Assembly (NCBI GenBank): GCA_016710275.1
Contig: JADJXS010000001.1
Span: forward strand, 2,542,001-2,606,000
From: Phycisphaerales bacterium
GTDB taxonomy: Bacteria > Planctomycetota > Phycisphaerae > UBA1845 > Fen-1342
Length of the DNA stretch: 64,000 bases
Reading direction: 5' to 3'
Part shown: positions 52,694 through 61,603 of the stretch, in pieces
Numbering within the stretch: the first letter of the stretch is position 1
How the letters are laid out: each line of letters opens with the position of its first letter
Notes under the pieces: model-generated
What the model was told of the DNA's origin: nothing
Seen by the model: only the letters and a program-made list of their open reading frames with translations
Database searches by the model: none
Program-made: the position numbers and the translations under genes

Positions 52694-54133
52694 ATGTTCC
52701 GATTCGGCACTGCGCCCAAGTTCTGTTCCGCGCTGGCACTGCTGGCGTCGCCGCTTCTTACGACGGCCGGCGACGGCCCGCCCCCTCCCGATTGCGAGTC
52801 CCGTCCGGTTCTGGGCGACGTGAACTGCGATGGGCTGTTCAACAATTTCGACATCGACGTGTTCGTGATGGCGCTGACGTTCCCCGAGGAATACGCGGCG
52901 AATTTCCCCGACTGCGATCCGCTCAACGGCGACGCGAACGCAGACGGCATCCTGAACAACTTCGACATTGACCCGTTCGTCGATCTCATTGTCAATCAGC
53001 CGCGCGTCAGCGCCGACCCCGGCGGGCCCTATGCGGCTGAATGCGGCGGCGGCGCCACGCTGATTGCGCTGGACGGGCGATGTTCATCGTCGATTGACGG
53101 TGCGCCGATGCAGTACACCTGGTCGTCGCCCTGCCCGGATGTGGTCTTCGACGATCCCTCCAGCCCCACGCCGACCGCGGCCATCGCAGGCACCGGCGAA
53201 TGCGTGCGGGAGTGCGTCATCACGCTGACGGTGTCGGCAATTTCGCCGCCCGCCGGCGGTACCGGACCGAACATCAGCCAGCGCGCCACGCGTATCACGC
53301 TCACCGACTCGGCGCCGCCGACGTGCGTCGCCCCGGCTGACCAGGTCGCGGAGTGCGGCGCGCCGACGGATCCCGCGGCACTGGGCAGCGCGGTCATTGC
53401 CGACGGCTGCGACCCCGCGCCGCTCGTCAACATCGTGGACACCCCCACTTCCGACGGCTTTGTCCGCCGCTGGACGGCGACAGACGCCTGCGGAAATTCG
53501 GCCAGCGCCGAGCAGCGGGTCGTGATTGTCGACACGCGCGCCCCGGTCATCGAGTGCTCCGGAGCGGTGGAAGTGACGGCGCCCAGTGACTCGGGGGTGC
53601 CCGTCGCGGACGTATTGCTATCGGCCGGCGCCGGGGATGATTGCGACCCCAACCCGCTGCTGACCGACAATCGGCCCGCTGCGATGTATGCCATCGGCCT
53701 TACGCCGGTGACGTTCACGGCGATGGATGCTTCCGGGAATGTGGCGACCTGCGTCGTCAACGTGATGATCAACGCTCCATCGGGGAACTCGAACGGCAAC
53801 ACGAACGGAAACACCAACGGCAATTCGAACACGAACGGCAATACGAACGGAAACACCAACGGCGGCGGCGGAAACTGGAACGCGAACGGAAACTCGAATT
53901 CGAGCGGAAACGGGAATTCCGGCACGCCCGACGACAGCTCCCGCCCCACGACCAACGACAACTCCAGTGACCCTGCTGACCCGAATGATGATCAGTCGCA
54001 GCGGGATCGGCGATTCGGCGAGGAGTATGTTGTCACCGTGATGCGTACGCCGATGTGCGCGCCGATGGGGTTCGTGGGCATGTGCCTGACGCTGGCCGGC
54101 CTGTGCCTCCATCGTCGCACCACGCGGCGCTGA
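52694..54133 (+). CDS. surface protein: dockerin pair, HYR-like domains, Asn-Gly repeat, C-terminal anchor
   Basis: A protein of 479 residues preceded by AGGAGG. After a signal peptide come two dockerin-like loops (GDVNCDGLFNNFDIDVFV, GDANADGILNNFDIDPFV). PKD/HYR-type beta domains follow ('GGPYAAECGG', 'RRWTATDACGNSASAEQRVVIVDTRAPVIEC', 'TFTAMDASGNVATCVV'). A low-complexity linker of NGNTNGNSNTNG type covers residues 355-405. The end is a hydrophobic segment and basic tail ('MGFVGMCLTLAGLCLHRRTTRR'), like a sorting or membrane anchor. It shares the NNFDIDPFV signature with the M14 peptidase at 4240-6537. Confidence 0.82.
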   Translation: MFRFGTAPKFCSALALLASPLLTTAGDGPPPPDCESRPVLGDVNCDGLFNNFDIDVFVMALTFPEEYAANFPDCDPLNGDANADGILNNFDIDPFVDLIVNQPRVSADPGGPYAAECGGGATLIALDGRCSSSIDGAPMQYTWSSPCPDVVFDDPSSPTPTAAIAGTGECVRECVITLTVSAISPPAGGTGPNISQRATRITLTDSAPPTCVAPADQVAECGAPTDPAALGSAVIADGCDPAPLVNIVDTPTSDGFVRRWTATDACGNSASAEQRVVIVDTRAPVIECSGAVEVTAPSDSGVPVADVLLSAGAGDDCDPNPLLTDNRPAAMYAIGLTPVTFTAMDASGNVATCVVNVMINAPSGNSNGNTNGNTNGNSNTNGNTNGNTNGGGGNWNANGNSNSSGNGNSGTPDDSSRPTTNDNSSDPADPNDDQSQRDRRFGEEYVVTVMRTPMCAPMGFVGMCLTLAGLCLHRRTTRR

Positions 54134-54358
54134 ACCCCGACTGATGGTCGGGCCGTTGCAGTGCCGATAATGACTGTGCGGCGTTCGGACAGCGAACGCC
54201 GGCTCGTGTCCGATACGGATGTCCGCGGGCGGATGGAGCCGAAGCTCGCCTGTTCATGGAAAGCGGGTGTTCGAGCGGAGAGATCGACAGGCGGACGTGT
54301 GACAACGGCCGGCGCACCGAAGCGCGCCGGTAGACCTGAATCAGGGAAGGATCCGACG

Positions 54359-54598
54359 ATGAAGCGAAGTCTGCAAAGCGCCGTCCTGTTGGCGGTGCTG
54401 GTCGGAATGCTGGGAACCTCAACCGGCTGCCGACGCACAACCTGGGTGCTTCCGCCGTTCATCGGCGGCACCGTGTTCGGCTTCCTGCTGGCCGGCGGGC
54501 AGAATGTGTCCGTGACGGTCGAGCGCAACTGTTTCGAAAACGGCGTGCCGGTCGATTGCTCGCAGATCCCCGGAGCGCAGAGCGCCGGCACAAACTGA
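54359..54598 (+). CDS. small lipoprotein, unknown function
   Basis: A protein of 79 residues from ATG 54359, with GGGAAGG ten bases upstream. The lipoprotein signal 'AVLLAVLVGMLGTSTGC' is followed by a second hydrophobic stretch ('WVLPPFIGGTVFGFLLAGG') and a short tail with two cysteines. No family is recognised. It follows the dockerin protein by 225 bp on the same strand. Confidence 0.6.
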   Translation: MKRSLQSAVLLAVLVGMLGTSTGCRRTTWVLPPFIGGTVFGFLLAGGQNVSVTVERNCFENGVPVDCSQIPGAQSAGTN

Positions 54599-54833
54599 GC
54601 TGTCGCAAGAACCCGCGCCCCTGCGCCCCGGTCACTCGGCTTTCGCAGCCGTCGGCCGGTGCGTGGGGGCGCGTCGCGTTTCACGCCCCTCCCATTCGCC
54701 GCCTCGATCACGAGAGCGGGCGCTGCGCCCCGCCGCCGCCGCGCGCGGGTATATTCCCTCCCTGCCGATGCGATATGGATGAAAATGGCGCCGGCACCGT
54801 CCCGGCTTTGCAGAACACCGCTCTGAGGACTCC

Positions 54834-56075
54834 ATGATCTCCGAGGAAATCACGCTCGAAGGGCACATCATCGACTGGCCGGTGCTGACGAAGGTGCTGG
54901 ACGGCATCAACGGCGCCGGCGGCAGCTTTCGGATCGTCGAGTTGCACATCGGACGCACCAAGGCCGAGCGCAGCCACGCCACGATCGAGGTGACCGCTGC
55001 CAATCGCAGCGAACTGGCGTCGCTGCTGGAGGGGTTGAAGGCCGAGGGCGCCCTGGTTCGCGAGTCGCCGGACGCCGAGATTCAGACCGCCGACATGGAC
55101 GGTGCGTTTCCCGAGGCGTTCTATTCCTCGACGAACATCCAGACCTACGTCCGGCACAAGGGCGACTGGTGCGAGGTGCAGGATCAGGAAATGGACTGCG
55201 GCATCGTCCACAATGCAGCGCAGAACACGTTCCGCTGCGTGCCGATCGCCAATATCAAGAAAGGCGATCGGATCGTCTGCGGTCATCGGGGGATCAAGAC
55301 CGCTTCCGTCGCGAAGGAGAAGGAGAGCGGCGGGTTCGAGTTCATGTCCAGCGAGATTTCGACGGAGAAGCCCAAGAACGCGATCATCCGCAACTGCGCT
55401 CAGCTCATGCACCGCGTTCGTGAGAGCGGGCAGAAGCTGCTGATCGTGGGCGGGCCGGCGATCGTGCACACCGGCGCTTCCGAGCATCTGGAGCAACTGA
55501 TCCGCCGCGGCTACTGCCATGTGCTGTTCGCCGGAAACGCCCTCGCCACGCACGACATGGAGCAGGCCCTCTACGGCACGTCGCTGGGTGTCTACCTTGC
55601 GAACGCCGCCCCGGCCCACGCCGGCCACGAGCATCATCTTCGCGCCATCAACACGATCCGGCGCTGCGGGAACATCCGCGCCGCCGTGGACAAGGGCGTG
55701 CTCAAGAGCGGCATCATGCACGCCTGCATCCGGCACAACGTCGAATATGTGCTGGCCGGCTCGATCCGCGACGACGGCCCCCTGCCCGACGTCATCACCG
55801 ACGCGCTTCAGGCCCAGGATCGCATGCGCGAGTTGATCAAAGGCGTCGGCTTCGTCCTGATGGTCGCGACCACGCTGCATTCCGTCGCCACCGGCAATAT
55901 CCTGCCGGCCTGGATTCCGTGCGTCTGCGTGGACATTTCGCCGTCAGTGCTGACGAAGCTCGCCGATCGCGGCAGTTGGCAGACGATCGGGCTGGTGACG
56001 GACGTCGAGCCGTTCTTCCGCGAGTTGATTCACGAGCTGGACGTGGTGGAGCGCAATGCCGCGTCGGCGGGTTGA
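54834..56075 (+). CDS. LOR/SDH conserved-region family protein (TIGR00300; archaeal-type ornithine cyclodeaminase-like)
   Basis: A protein of 413 residues. The N-terminal LOR domain reads 'EEITLEGHIIDWPVLTKVLDGINGAGGSFRIVELHIGRTKAERSHATIEV'. The C-terminal part has 'IVGGPAIVHTGASEHLEQLIRRGYCHVLFAGNALATHDMEQALYGTSLG' and 'AHAGHEHHLRAINTIRRCGNIRAAV'. This matches the family that includes the C-terminal domain of cyanobacterial AgrE/ArgZ and an archaeal ornithine cyclodeaminase. A reaction converting ornithine to proline is therefore possible; it is inference from the family. The SD-like GAGG lies seven bases before the start. Confidence 0.75.
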   Translation: MISEEITLEGHIIDWPVLTKVLDGINGAGGSFRIVELHIGRTKAERSHATIEVTAANRSELASLLEGLKAEGALVRESPDAEIQTADMDGAFPEAFYSSTNIQTYVRHKGDWCEVQDQEMDCGIVHNAAQNTFRCVPIANIKKGDRIVCGHRGIKTASVAKEKESGGFEFMSSEISTEKPKNAIIRNCAQLMHRVRESGQKLLIVGGPAIVHTGASEHLEQLIRRGYCHVLFAGNALATHDMEQALYGTSLGVYLANAAPAHAGHEHHLRAINTIRRCGNIRAAVDKGVLKSGIMHACIRHNVEYVLAGSIRDDGPLPDVITDALQAQDRMRELIKGVGFVLMVATTLHSVATGNILPAWIPCVCVDISPSVLTKLADRGSWQTIGLVTDVEPFFRELIHELDVVERNAASAG

Positions 56076-56092
56076 GCCGCGTCCGCGTCCGC

Positions 56093-57136
56093 ATGGGAGA
56101 GAGTGGAATCGTGATTGCCCCGCCGCCTGCCGGCCCCATCGCCGCCGTCCCGCTTCGACATCGCGAGCCGCCGCCCGCGGATGCAATGCTCTGCATACGC
56201 AACCTGCGCGTCCAGTTCGGGTCACTGCTTGCGGTCAACGACGTGAGCTTCAGCCTGCGGGCCGGGCAATTGATGGGGATGATCGGCCCCAACGGCGCCG
56301 GCAAGAGCACCACGCTCCGCGCCGCCGCCGGCCTTCAGCCGCTGACCAGCGGCAGCATCCACGTCATGGGGCACGACGTGACCGTCGCCGCGACGGACGC
56401 CGGCTCGCACCTCGGCTTCGCGCCGGACACGCCCGCGGTGTACGACCAGCTCACCGTCGAGCAATTCCTGAACTTTATCGGAAATGCCTATCGCCTCGGC
56501 CAGCGCCTTACGATGGAGCGAATTGACCATTGGCTCGAAGCGCTGTGGCTGGGCGACAAGCGCTCCGCCCGCATCGGCACGCTTTCCCGCGGAATGAAGC
56601 AGCGATTGCAGGTCGCTCGCACGCTGCTGCCCGATCCGAGCGTGGTGCTGCTGGATGAGCCGGCCGCCGGGCTGGACCCGGCCGGCCGCGTGCAATTCCG
56701 GCGCCTGCTGGCCGGCCTGCGCGACCAGGGCAAGGCGATCATCGTCTCGTCGCACATCCTGGCGGACCTGGCCGAGTATTGCACCCACATCGGTATCATG
56801 GGCCACGGGCGGATGCTCCAGTTCGGCACCGTCGCGGAGGTTGCGGCCGGCGCCGGCGGCGATCGGGGCACCTATCGCGTGCTGCTGGCCGAGCGGGTCG
56901 GGGATCTGGCAGCCCGGCTGGCGGAGCTTTGGCCGCCGTCGGATTCTGCCGATGCGGTACGCGTGGTCTCCTGCGGCGGGGACTCGCTGGTGGTGGATGG
57001 GCCGGTGGCGCGCGATGCGGCGGCCGGAATCCTGCGGCAATTGGTTCGATCGGGGCTGGACGTGTGCGAGTTCCAGGCGTCGCGGCCGGATTTGGAGCAG
57101 GCGTACCTGCGAACAGGCCTGCGGCAGGTGGATTGA
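56093..57136 (+). CDS. ABC transporter ATP-binding protein (ABC-2 exporter type)
   Basis: A protein of 347 residues. ATG 56093 is used; GTG 56111 is also possible. It has Walker A 'GPNGAGKST', the signature 'LSRGMKQRLQVA', Walker B 'VVLLDEPAAGLDP' and the switch His 'SSHILADLAEYC'. The segment 'AVYDQLTVEQFLNFIGNAY' and the extra C-terminal domain after residue 250 ('YRVLLAERVGDLAARLAE') are typical of ABC-2 type exporters. No permease gene lies on either side, where a minisatellite begins 15 bp after the stop; the partner must be elsewhere. Confidence 0.88.
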   Translation: MGESGIVIAPPPAGPIAAVPLRHREPPPADAMLCIRNLRVQFGSLLAVNDVSFSLRAGQLMGMIGPNGAGKSTTLRAAAGLQPLTSGSIHVMGHDVTVAATDAGSHLGFAPDTPAVYDQLTVEQFLNFIGNAYRLGQRLTMERIDHWLEALWLGDKRSARIGTLSRGMKQRLQVARTLLPDPSVVLLDEPAAGLDPAGRVQFRRLLAGLRDQGKAIIVSSHILADLAEYCTHIGIMGHGRMLQFGTVAEVAAGAGGDRGTYRVLLAERVGDLAARLAELWPPSDSADAVRVVSCGGDSLVVDGPVARDAAAGILRQLVRSGLDVCEFQASRPDLEQAYLRTGLRQVD

Positions 57137-57151
57137 CGGAGACGGCGTCCC

Positions 57152-57208
57152 GGGAGCGGGTTGGCGGCACGGGAGCGGGATGTCGGTATGGGAGCGGGAT
57201 AGTGAGTC
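57152..57208. repeat. three tandem 19-bp units
   Basis: The block GGGAGCGGG recurs at 57152, 57171 and 57190, an exact 19-base period. It begins 15 bp after the ABC ATPase stop and leads into the larger 28-bp array. No gene is seen between 57137 and 57640. Confidence 0.8.
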
Positions 57209-57256
57209 TGGATTCGAGACAACGGGTTGGCGGCGGTGCGCTGGCGGCAAATTGGC

Positions 57257-57564
57257 GGAATCGCTTAGGCGGCAACAGGTTGCCGGAACCGGGTTCTTGA
57301 AAGCGGGTCGCCGGAATCGCTTAGGCACCGGCTTGATGACGGGTTCGCGTTCTTGGAAGCGAATTAACGGAATCGCTTAGGCCGCAACAGGTTGCCGGAA
57401 ACGTGTTCTTAAAGGCGGGTCGCCGGAATCGCTTAAGTACCGGCTTGATGACGGGATCGCGTTCTTGGAAACGCGCTGATGGGATCGCGTTTGTGGAAGC
57501 GAGTTGACGGAATCAATTAGGCGGCAACAGGTTGCCGGAACCGGGTTCTTGAAAGCGGGTTGAC
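57257..57564. repeat. 28-bp minisatellite, eleven units
   Basis: Eleven contiguous 28-base units start at 57257 and every 28 bases to 57537, each beginning GGA or GGG; a partial unit follows at 57565. Four unit types alternate in a higher-order pattern of 112 bp (units with GGCAACAGGTTGCC, CGGGTTCTTGAAAG, CACCGGCTTGATGA and CGCGTTCTTGGAAG), and one type is doubled at 57453/57481. There are no unique spacers, so it is not a CRISPR array. Confidence 0.9.
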
Positions 57565-57640
57565 GGAAGCGGCGTGGCCGCTATGCTTCGGAATTCGCCG
57601 GTGGGCGCCCCTGTTTTTGGAGGGGTTCCTGCGGGCCTGG

Positions 57641-57712
57641 TCCCCGATAGCTCAATGGTAGAGCAACCGGCTGTTAACCGGTTTGTTGTAGGTTCGAGTC
57701 CTACTCGGGGAG
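57641..57712 (+). tRNA. tRNA-Asn (anticodon GTT)
   Basis: A 72-base cloverleaf. The acceptor TCCCCGA pairs with TCGGGGA (discriminator G), the D-arm contains AGCTCAATGGTAGAGC, the anticodon loop CTGTTAA sits in the stem ACCGG/CCGGT, and the T-arm is GTAGGTTCGAGTCCTAC. No CCA is encoded. Accessory DNA follows on the right. Confidence 0.95.
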
Positions 57713-57757
57713 CTAAGAGAGCGGTCGCGGAACGACGCGACCGACCAGTTAACGATG

Positions 57758-57785
57758 AACCCCGGTAGCGAGAGCCGCCGGGGTT
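57758..57785 (+). terminator. hairpin downstream of tRNA-Asn
   Basis: An 8-bp perfect stem (57758-57765 with 57778-57785) surrounds a 12-base loop and is followed by CGTTCGTTT. It is a probable terminator for the tRNA transcript. The 450 bp beyond, to the peptide gene at 58234, hold no gene I can support. Confidence 0.5.
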
Positions 57786-58140
57786 CGTTCGTTTCCGCCA
57801 GTAGCCGCAACGGGTTACGCGAGTTTTGCCTCTCAGCGGCGGGTCGAGAAAACGCCTGCGCGAGCGCCGAATCGCCAGAACCGGACCCCGACCGCCCGCT
57901 CCAGACCGAGCGTTCTCTCTTTCTCTCGTTAACAGACCCCATCCAGTTAGCGCTGAGGGTTGCTCTCGAACGAGAGGAACGTCGTGTTAACCGCCGCTGG
58001 GTGTTTAGTGGCGAGGCCGAGGCGTCTACGGACCGAGTGACGGCCGTCGCGATCGACCGCGCCGAACGGCCGATCATCCGCTGATGCCAGAGGCCTCACA
58101 AGGGAAGCCTCGCCGTCGCAGGGGCCGCAAGCCAGCGCCC

Positions 58141-58169
58141 TTGACGGCAGCCCTGCCGGTTGCCATGCT
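58141..58169 (+). promoter_or_regulatory. candidate promoter for the peptide-JmjC operon
   Basis: TTGACG (58141-58146), a 17-base spacer and CATGCT (58164-58169). The -10 is weak. The predicted start lies about 60 bases before the peptide gene. Confidence 0.35.
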
Positions 58170-58233
58170 TTTCAAACCGTTCTGACGATGGGCCGCCGGT
58201 AGATTCCGGCGTCAGTTACGAAGGGACACATCG

Positions 58234-58419
58234 ATGAACCTGGCAAGACCCGGCAGTATTGTCCTGAGCGTCGAGCGATTCTCCACGGTGGTATCCAAGT
58301 GGGACTACAAGCGCGCCCATTCAGCCGCGAAGACGGTAGATGGCGAGGAAAAGTCGAGCGAAGACTTCAGCGAGTCAGCCGAGGAGTGCGAGCACAGCGA
58401 AAACACGGACGACGATTGA
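58234..58419 (+). CDS. 61-residue acidic peptide, candidate substrate/precursor of the adjacent JmjC oxygenase
   Basis: A small gene with a ribosome-binding site GAAGGGA eight bases before ATG 58234. The peptide has a neutral-to-basic first half (MNLARPGSIVLSVERFSTVV, then SKWDYKRAHSAAK) and a very acidic, serine-rich second half (EEKSSEDFSESAEECEHSEN, closing TDDD) with one cysteine and one histidine. There is no signal peptide or membrane helix. The JmjC/cupin_4 gene starts 15 bp after its stop, so the two form an operon. The leader-core-like division and the partner suggest a ribosomally made peptide that is hydroxylated. This is inference; no known precursor family is recognised. Confidence 0.6.
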   Translation: MNLARPGSIVLSVERFSTVVSKWDYKRAHSAAKTVDGEEKSSEDFSESAEECEHSENTDDD

Positions 58420-58884
58420 CGCGGAGCAGGCTCGGTGAACTCGTTTAGCGCTTCCCCTAAGCTTGCAGACCTTTTGGCGCCGCTTTCGCCCTCGGAGTTC
58501 CGTCGGGACTTCCTCGGCAAGAAAGCAGTCCACATCAAGGGCCACGCCGATCGGTTCAAGGACCTCTTCGGATGGCGTCAATTCAACAGGCTATTAAACT
58601 CGGCACCAGCTCCGCATTCGAATTCTCGCCTCTACAAGAATAACGAAAAGACCCCCATAGCAACCGACGCCCTCGACGTTATTCGTTTTTCTCAGGAAGG
58701 CGCTACGGTTATCGTCGAGGATGGCGATCGTTACGACGAGGGTCTCGGGCGCTTCGTCGATGCACTCTCCGATGAGATCGGTGACGCGGCGCGGACAAAC
58801 ATCTACGCTTCGTCGCCTGACAATCAAGGGTTTCCTCTCCACTACGACACGCATGACTTTCTGATTCTCCAGGTTGAGGGCTTC

Positions 58885-60522
58885 GTAACAGTTCACCCGT
58901 CTGCGGCGATTGTATCCGGTAGCGGGGGGAGTTGTCCGGTTTGGACGCAGGTCCGCAGGGCGGTTTCGAGGGTGTGGAGCGGGTCGTGGCCGCGGAGTTT
59001 GAGGGTGCGGTAGACGCTCATGAGGATGGCCTGGGTGGTAGCGCCGCGGTCGGAGCGATTGGACTGGCTGTTCTTCCGCAGGATGACGGCCGGTCGGATC
59101 ATTCGTTCGGCGAAGTTGTTCTCAAAGGGGATGGCGGGGTGGTCCAGAAAGGTAAAGATGTGATCGGCGGTGCGGCGCAGGCGTTTGCACAGCCGCAGGG
59201 CGTCGCGATCGACGGGTTGTCCGGCGGCGTCGTGGTCGAGCACATTCCGGACCAGCGCATCGAGGCAGCGTGAGGCGCGGATGCGCGTGGCATAGCGTTG
59301 CGGCGAAAAGTCCGGCCGCTTGCGCAGACGGATGCCGTCGCGGATCAGTCGCCGCAGGGTTTTGGCGAAGGTGTGCCAGCCGTCGTCCGTGGCGTGCGGC
59401 GCCGCGGCGCGTTGTTCGTCGACTTTCTCCAGTTCGCGCAGCAGGTGCACGAGGCAATACTGTCGATCGGCCACGTCGATCGATTCGTACGCGCTCCAGA
59501 AGTCGTGCAGCAGGATGCCCTCGAAGGCCTCGCCGAAGAACTTCCGGAGCCGCGGGACTTCCGCGGCAGCGGTCGATCATGTAGTAGCACACCTGGCCGT
59601 TGGCAAAACACCACAGCCAGCAGGTCTGGCCCTGCACGCGCCAGCCGGTCTCGTCCGCGTGCAGATGGGCGGAAGACTTCGCCTCGCGGGCGATCTGCTC
59701 GTACCAGGGCGCCAGCACGTCGGCCAGCCGCTGCCAGCACGCGACCAATCCGCCGGCCGAGAGCCGCGTTTGCAGGTGGAATTGCAGGATGTCGATCAGT
59801 TGATCGATCGTTACGCCCAACCCGTAATGACACCAGCTCGCAAAGCTGACCACGCGATGGCCGAGCGTGGCGCCGGGCAGCGCATCCGGCACTCCGGGTT
59901 CGACATCCTTCCGGCAGTTCGGGCAGTAGTCGCGATGGATCGTGTGCTCGGTGACCTGCGGCGGAATGTTCTCGGGCAGGTCTTCGGTGATCCGCGTGCG
60001 CCGGCGGTTGCAGCGTTGCAGCGCCCCGCCGCAGTCGGGACAACAGGCGGCCCGGTGCTCGACGCGGCGGTCGATCCGCAGCGGCGCCGGGCGACGATGG
60101 CCGGGATGACCGTGGCGGCCGCCCGGCCGCTTGCGACGACGACGATCCGTCGCCTCCGCATCCTTGCCGCGAACGTTGGCCTTGAGATAGACCGGGATCA
60201 TCCCCGAGGGCGTGGCCGGCGTCGTCGCGAACGGATCACCGGCCGGGCGCGTCTGCAACTCCGCGATCCGCGCCGCCTGCTCGGCGATGCGTCGCGCGGC
60301 CGCCAACAGAGCCAGCTTCACCGCCTCGGAGCCCAGCGCGTACAACCGCAGCGCCGCCGCCTCATCGCAGACGCCCGTCTGCAACGCCGCAACCAGGTCG
60401 TCCAGCACGCCAGAATGCACCACCACGCTGCGCATGAACATGAAATACGCGCGTGCGCGCTCCCGGCGCAAGGGCTACAAGCCAACAATCTCAGAAACGT
60501 TCGCAAACGGCTGAACTGTTAC
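58885..60522 (-). mobile_element. IS66-family insertion sequence (tnpC-only type)
   Basis: 1,638 bp long. The ends are inverted repeats beginning GTAACAGTTCA (left) and, on the other strand at the right, GTAACAGTTCA, with similarity continuing for about 20 bases. Both flanks carry the 8-bp direct repeat AGGGCTTC (58877-58884 and 60523-60530), the expected IS66 target duplication. Only a TnpC-type transposase is encoded, without tnpA/tnpB, as in the ISBst12-like subgroup. The insertion lies in the JmjC oxygenase gene. Confidence 0.93.
58893..60441 (-). pseudogene. IS66 transposase TnpC, one frameshift
   Basis: Two overlapping frames together give a full transposase. The first (from about ATG 60441) has the helical N terminus, the zinc-finger ('CCPDCGGALQRC...CPNCRKDVEPG') and 'SAHLHADETGWRVQGQTCWLW' with the first catalytic Asp. 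The second frame, joined near 59.55 kb, carries 'FFGEAFEGILLHDFWSAYES' with the second Asp, and 'NNFAERMIRPAVILRKNSQSN' with the Glu. One extra G in GCGGCTCCGG at about 59.54 kb breaks the frame. The insertion sequence is therefore either dead or wrongly read at one base. Confidence 0.85.
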
Positions 60523-61603
60523 AGGGCTTCAAGAAATGGCGCGTGTTTCCTGAGACGATCCGATCGCCGCTCTTTTTCCAGAAGAGTCACGGCCTTCTCC
60601 GTCCGAGTGAGGATCAGCTTTATCTTGAATGCGTGCTTGCACGAGGTGACGTGCTCTATTGCCCTCGTGGACACTGGCACGAAGCGCTCGCATCGAAGGA
60701 GTCGTCGCTTCACCTGACGCTTGCGCTATTCTGGAGGACGGGAGTCGATCTTCTGTCCTGGATTGCAGACGAGCTGAGAGACAACGAGGTTCTTCGGCAG
60801 TCTTTTCCCCCCGTGCTTAAGTCCGAGATCCCGGCCGACGGCGCTCTCCACCCGGCGACATATGACCATTATCTCAAGGTCCGCGAGGCCATCGTCGGAA
60901 TGTTGGACCGTGGCCACGAGGTCATGAACGCATTTCTCACGCACAACATCGCGACCCAAAAGAACCGGTGCCCGTTTGCGTTCCCCTACCACCTGCCCGA
61001 TGAGAGTGTGCAGCTCACGTCAACCATGACCTTCGATCGACCGGCGCGCAGGGCTCGGCTGGTGGTGCGTAACGACACAAGCTGCGTTGAACTCGTGGCG
61101 GCGGGAAAGCTCCTCATCCGCTTCATGACAAAAGCTGTTCCTGCCCTGCAATTCATCTTCAGCCGAGACACGTTCACACGTAACGAGCTCGTATCGCGGG
61201 TAACAGACCTCTCCGAGGACGACATCTCCGATATCCTCTCCGTCCTGACCAAAGAGGGCGTCATCATCCCGCGCGCCAACTGTAGGGATTAGCGCGGCAC
61301 TTGCCCCCTTGGAACTTGGGCGATCACGTCAACCAACCGAGCGGCTTCGATAGCTCGGCAAACAAGCATTGGCCCGTGGCCCGCCAGCCTGGGCACCACG
61401 AACTCGTACCTCATCGAGCAGTCTGAGCTCCGCCCAGCCCTCCAGCTCACAGTGACGGTGCGAACGCGCGACCGGCAACCATTCGGTTAACACTTCGCGT
61501 ATGTAACTGATAGAGGCTCGCGCTAGCGGGCCGCAACCGCCGGACGACGCACCAGCCGCGGAGCGGAGGACGTCGTCGGCATCGACTCTTCGGAGAGATG
61601 CCG

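Larger units (their letters stand above)
58435..61292 (+). pseudogene. JmjC-domain cupin_4 (ROX-like) 2-oxoglutarate oxygenase split by IS66 element
   Basis: The gene starts at GTG 58435 and is interrupted at 58885-60522. Removing the insertion and one copy of the 8-bp duplication restores a single frame of 403 codons (58435-58884 joined to 60531-61292). The join reads 'FLILQVEGFKKWRVF', a perfect cupin_4 motif. The metal ligands HxD are His136 and Asp138 in 'FPLHYDTHD'. The last ligand lies in 'PRGHWHEALASKESSLHLTLALF'. The end is a winged-helix-like domain ('FTRNELVSRVTDLSEDDISDILSVLTKEGVII'). Relatives hydroxylate ribosomal proteins or peptides. The composition is less GC-rich than the neighbours. 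It is inactive as it stands. Confidence 0.85.

Noticed and set aside
57257..57564. 28-bp repeats as a CRISPR array
   Set aside because: The units are directly adjacent with no unique spacers, the units diverge, and no cas genes lie in the window.
57755..58084. 109-codon plus-strand frame after tRNA-Asn
   Set aside because: Its ATG is inside the hairpin that ends the tRNA transcript, there is no ribosome-binding site, and the sequence is Arg/Ser/Glu-rich without domains. An opposite-strand frame of similar length overlaps the tRNA.
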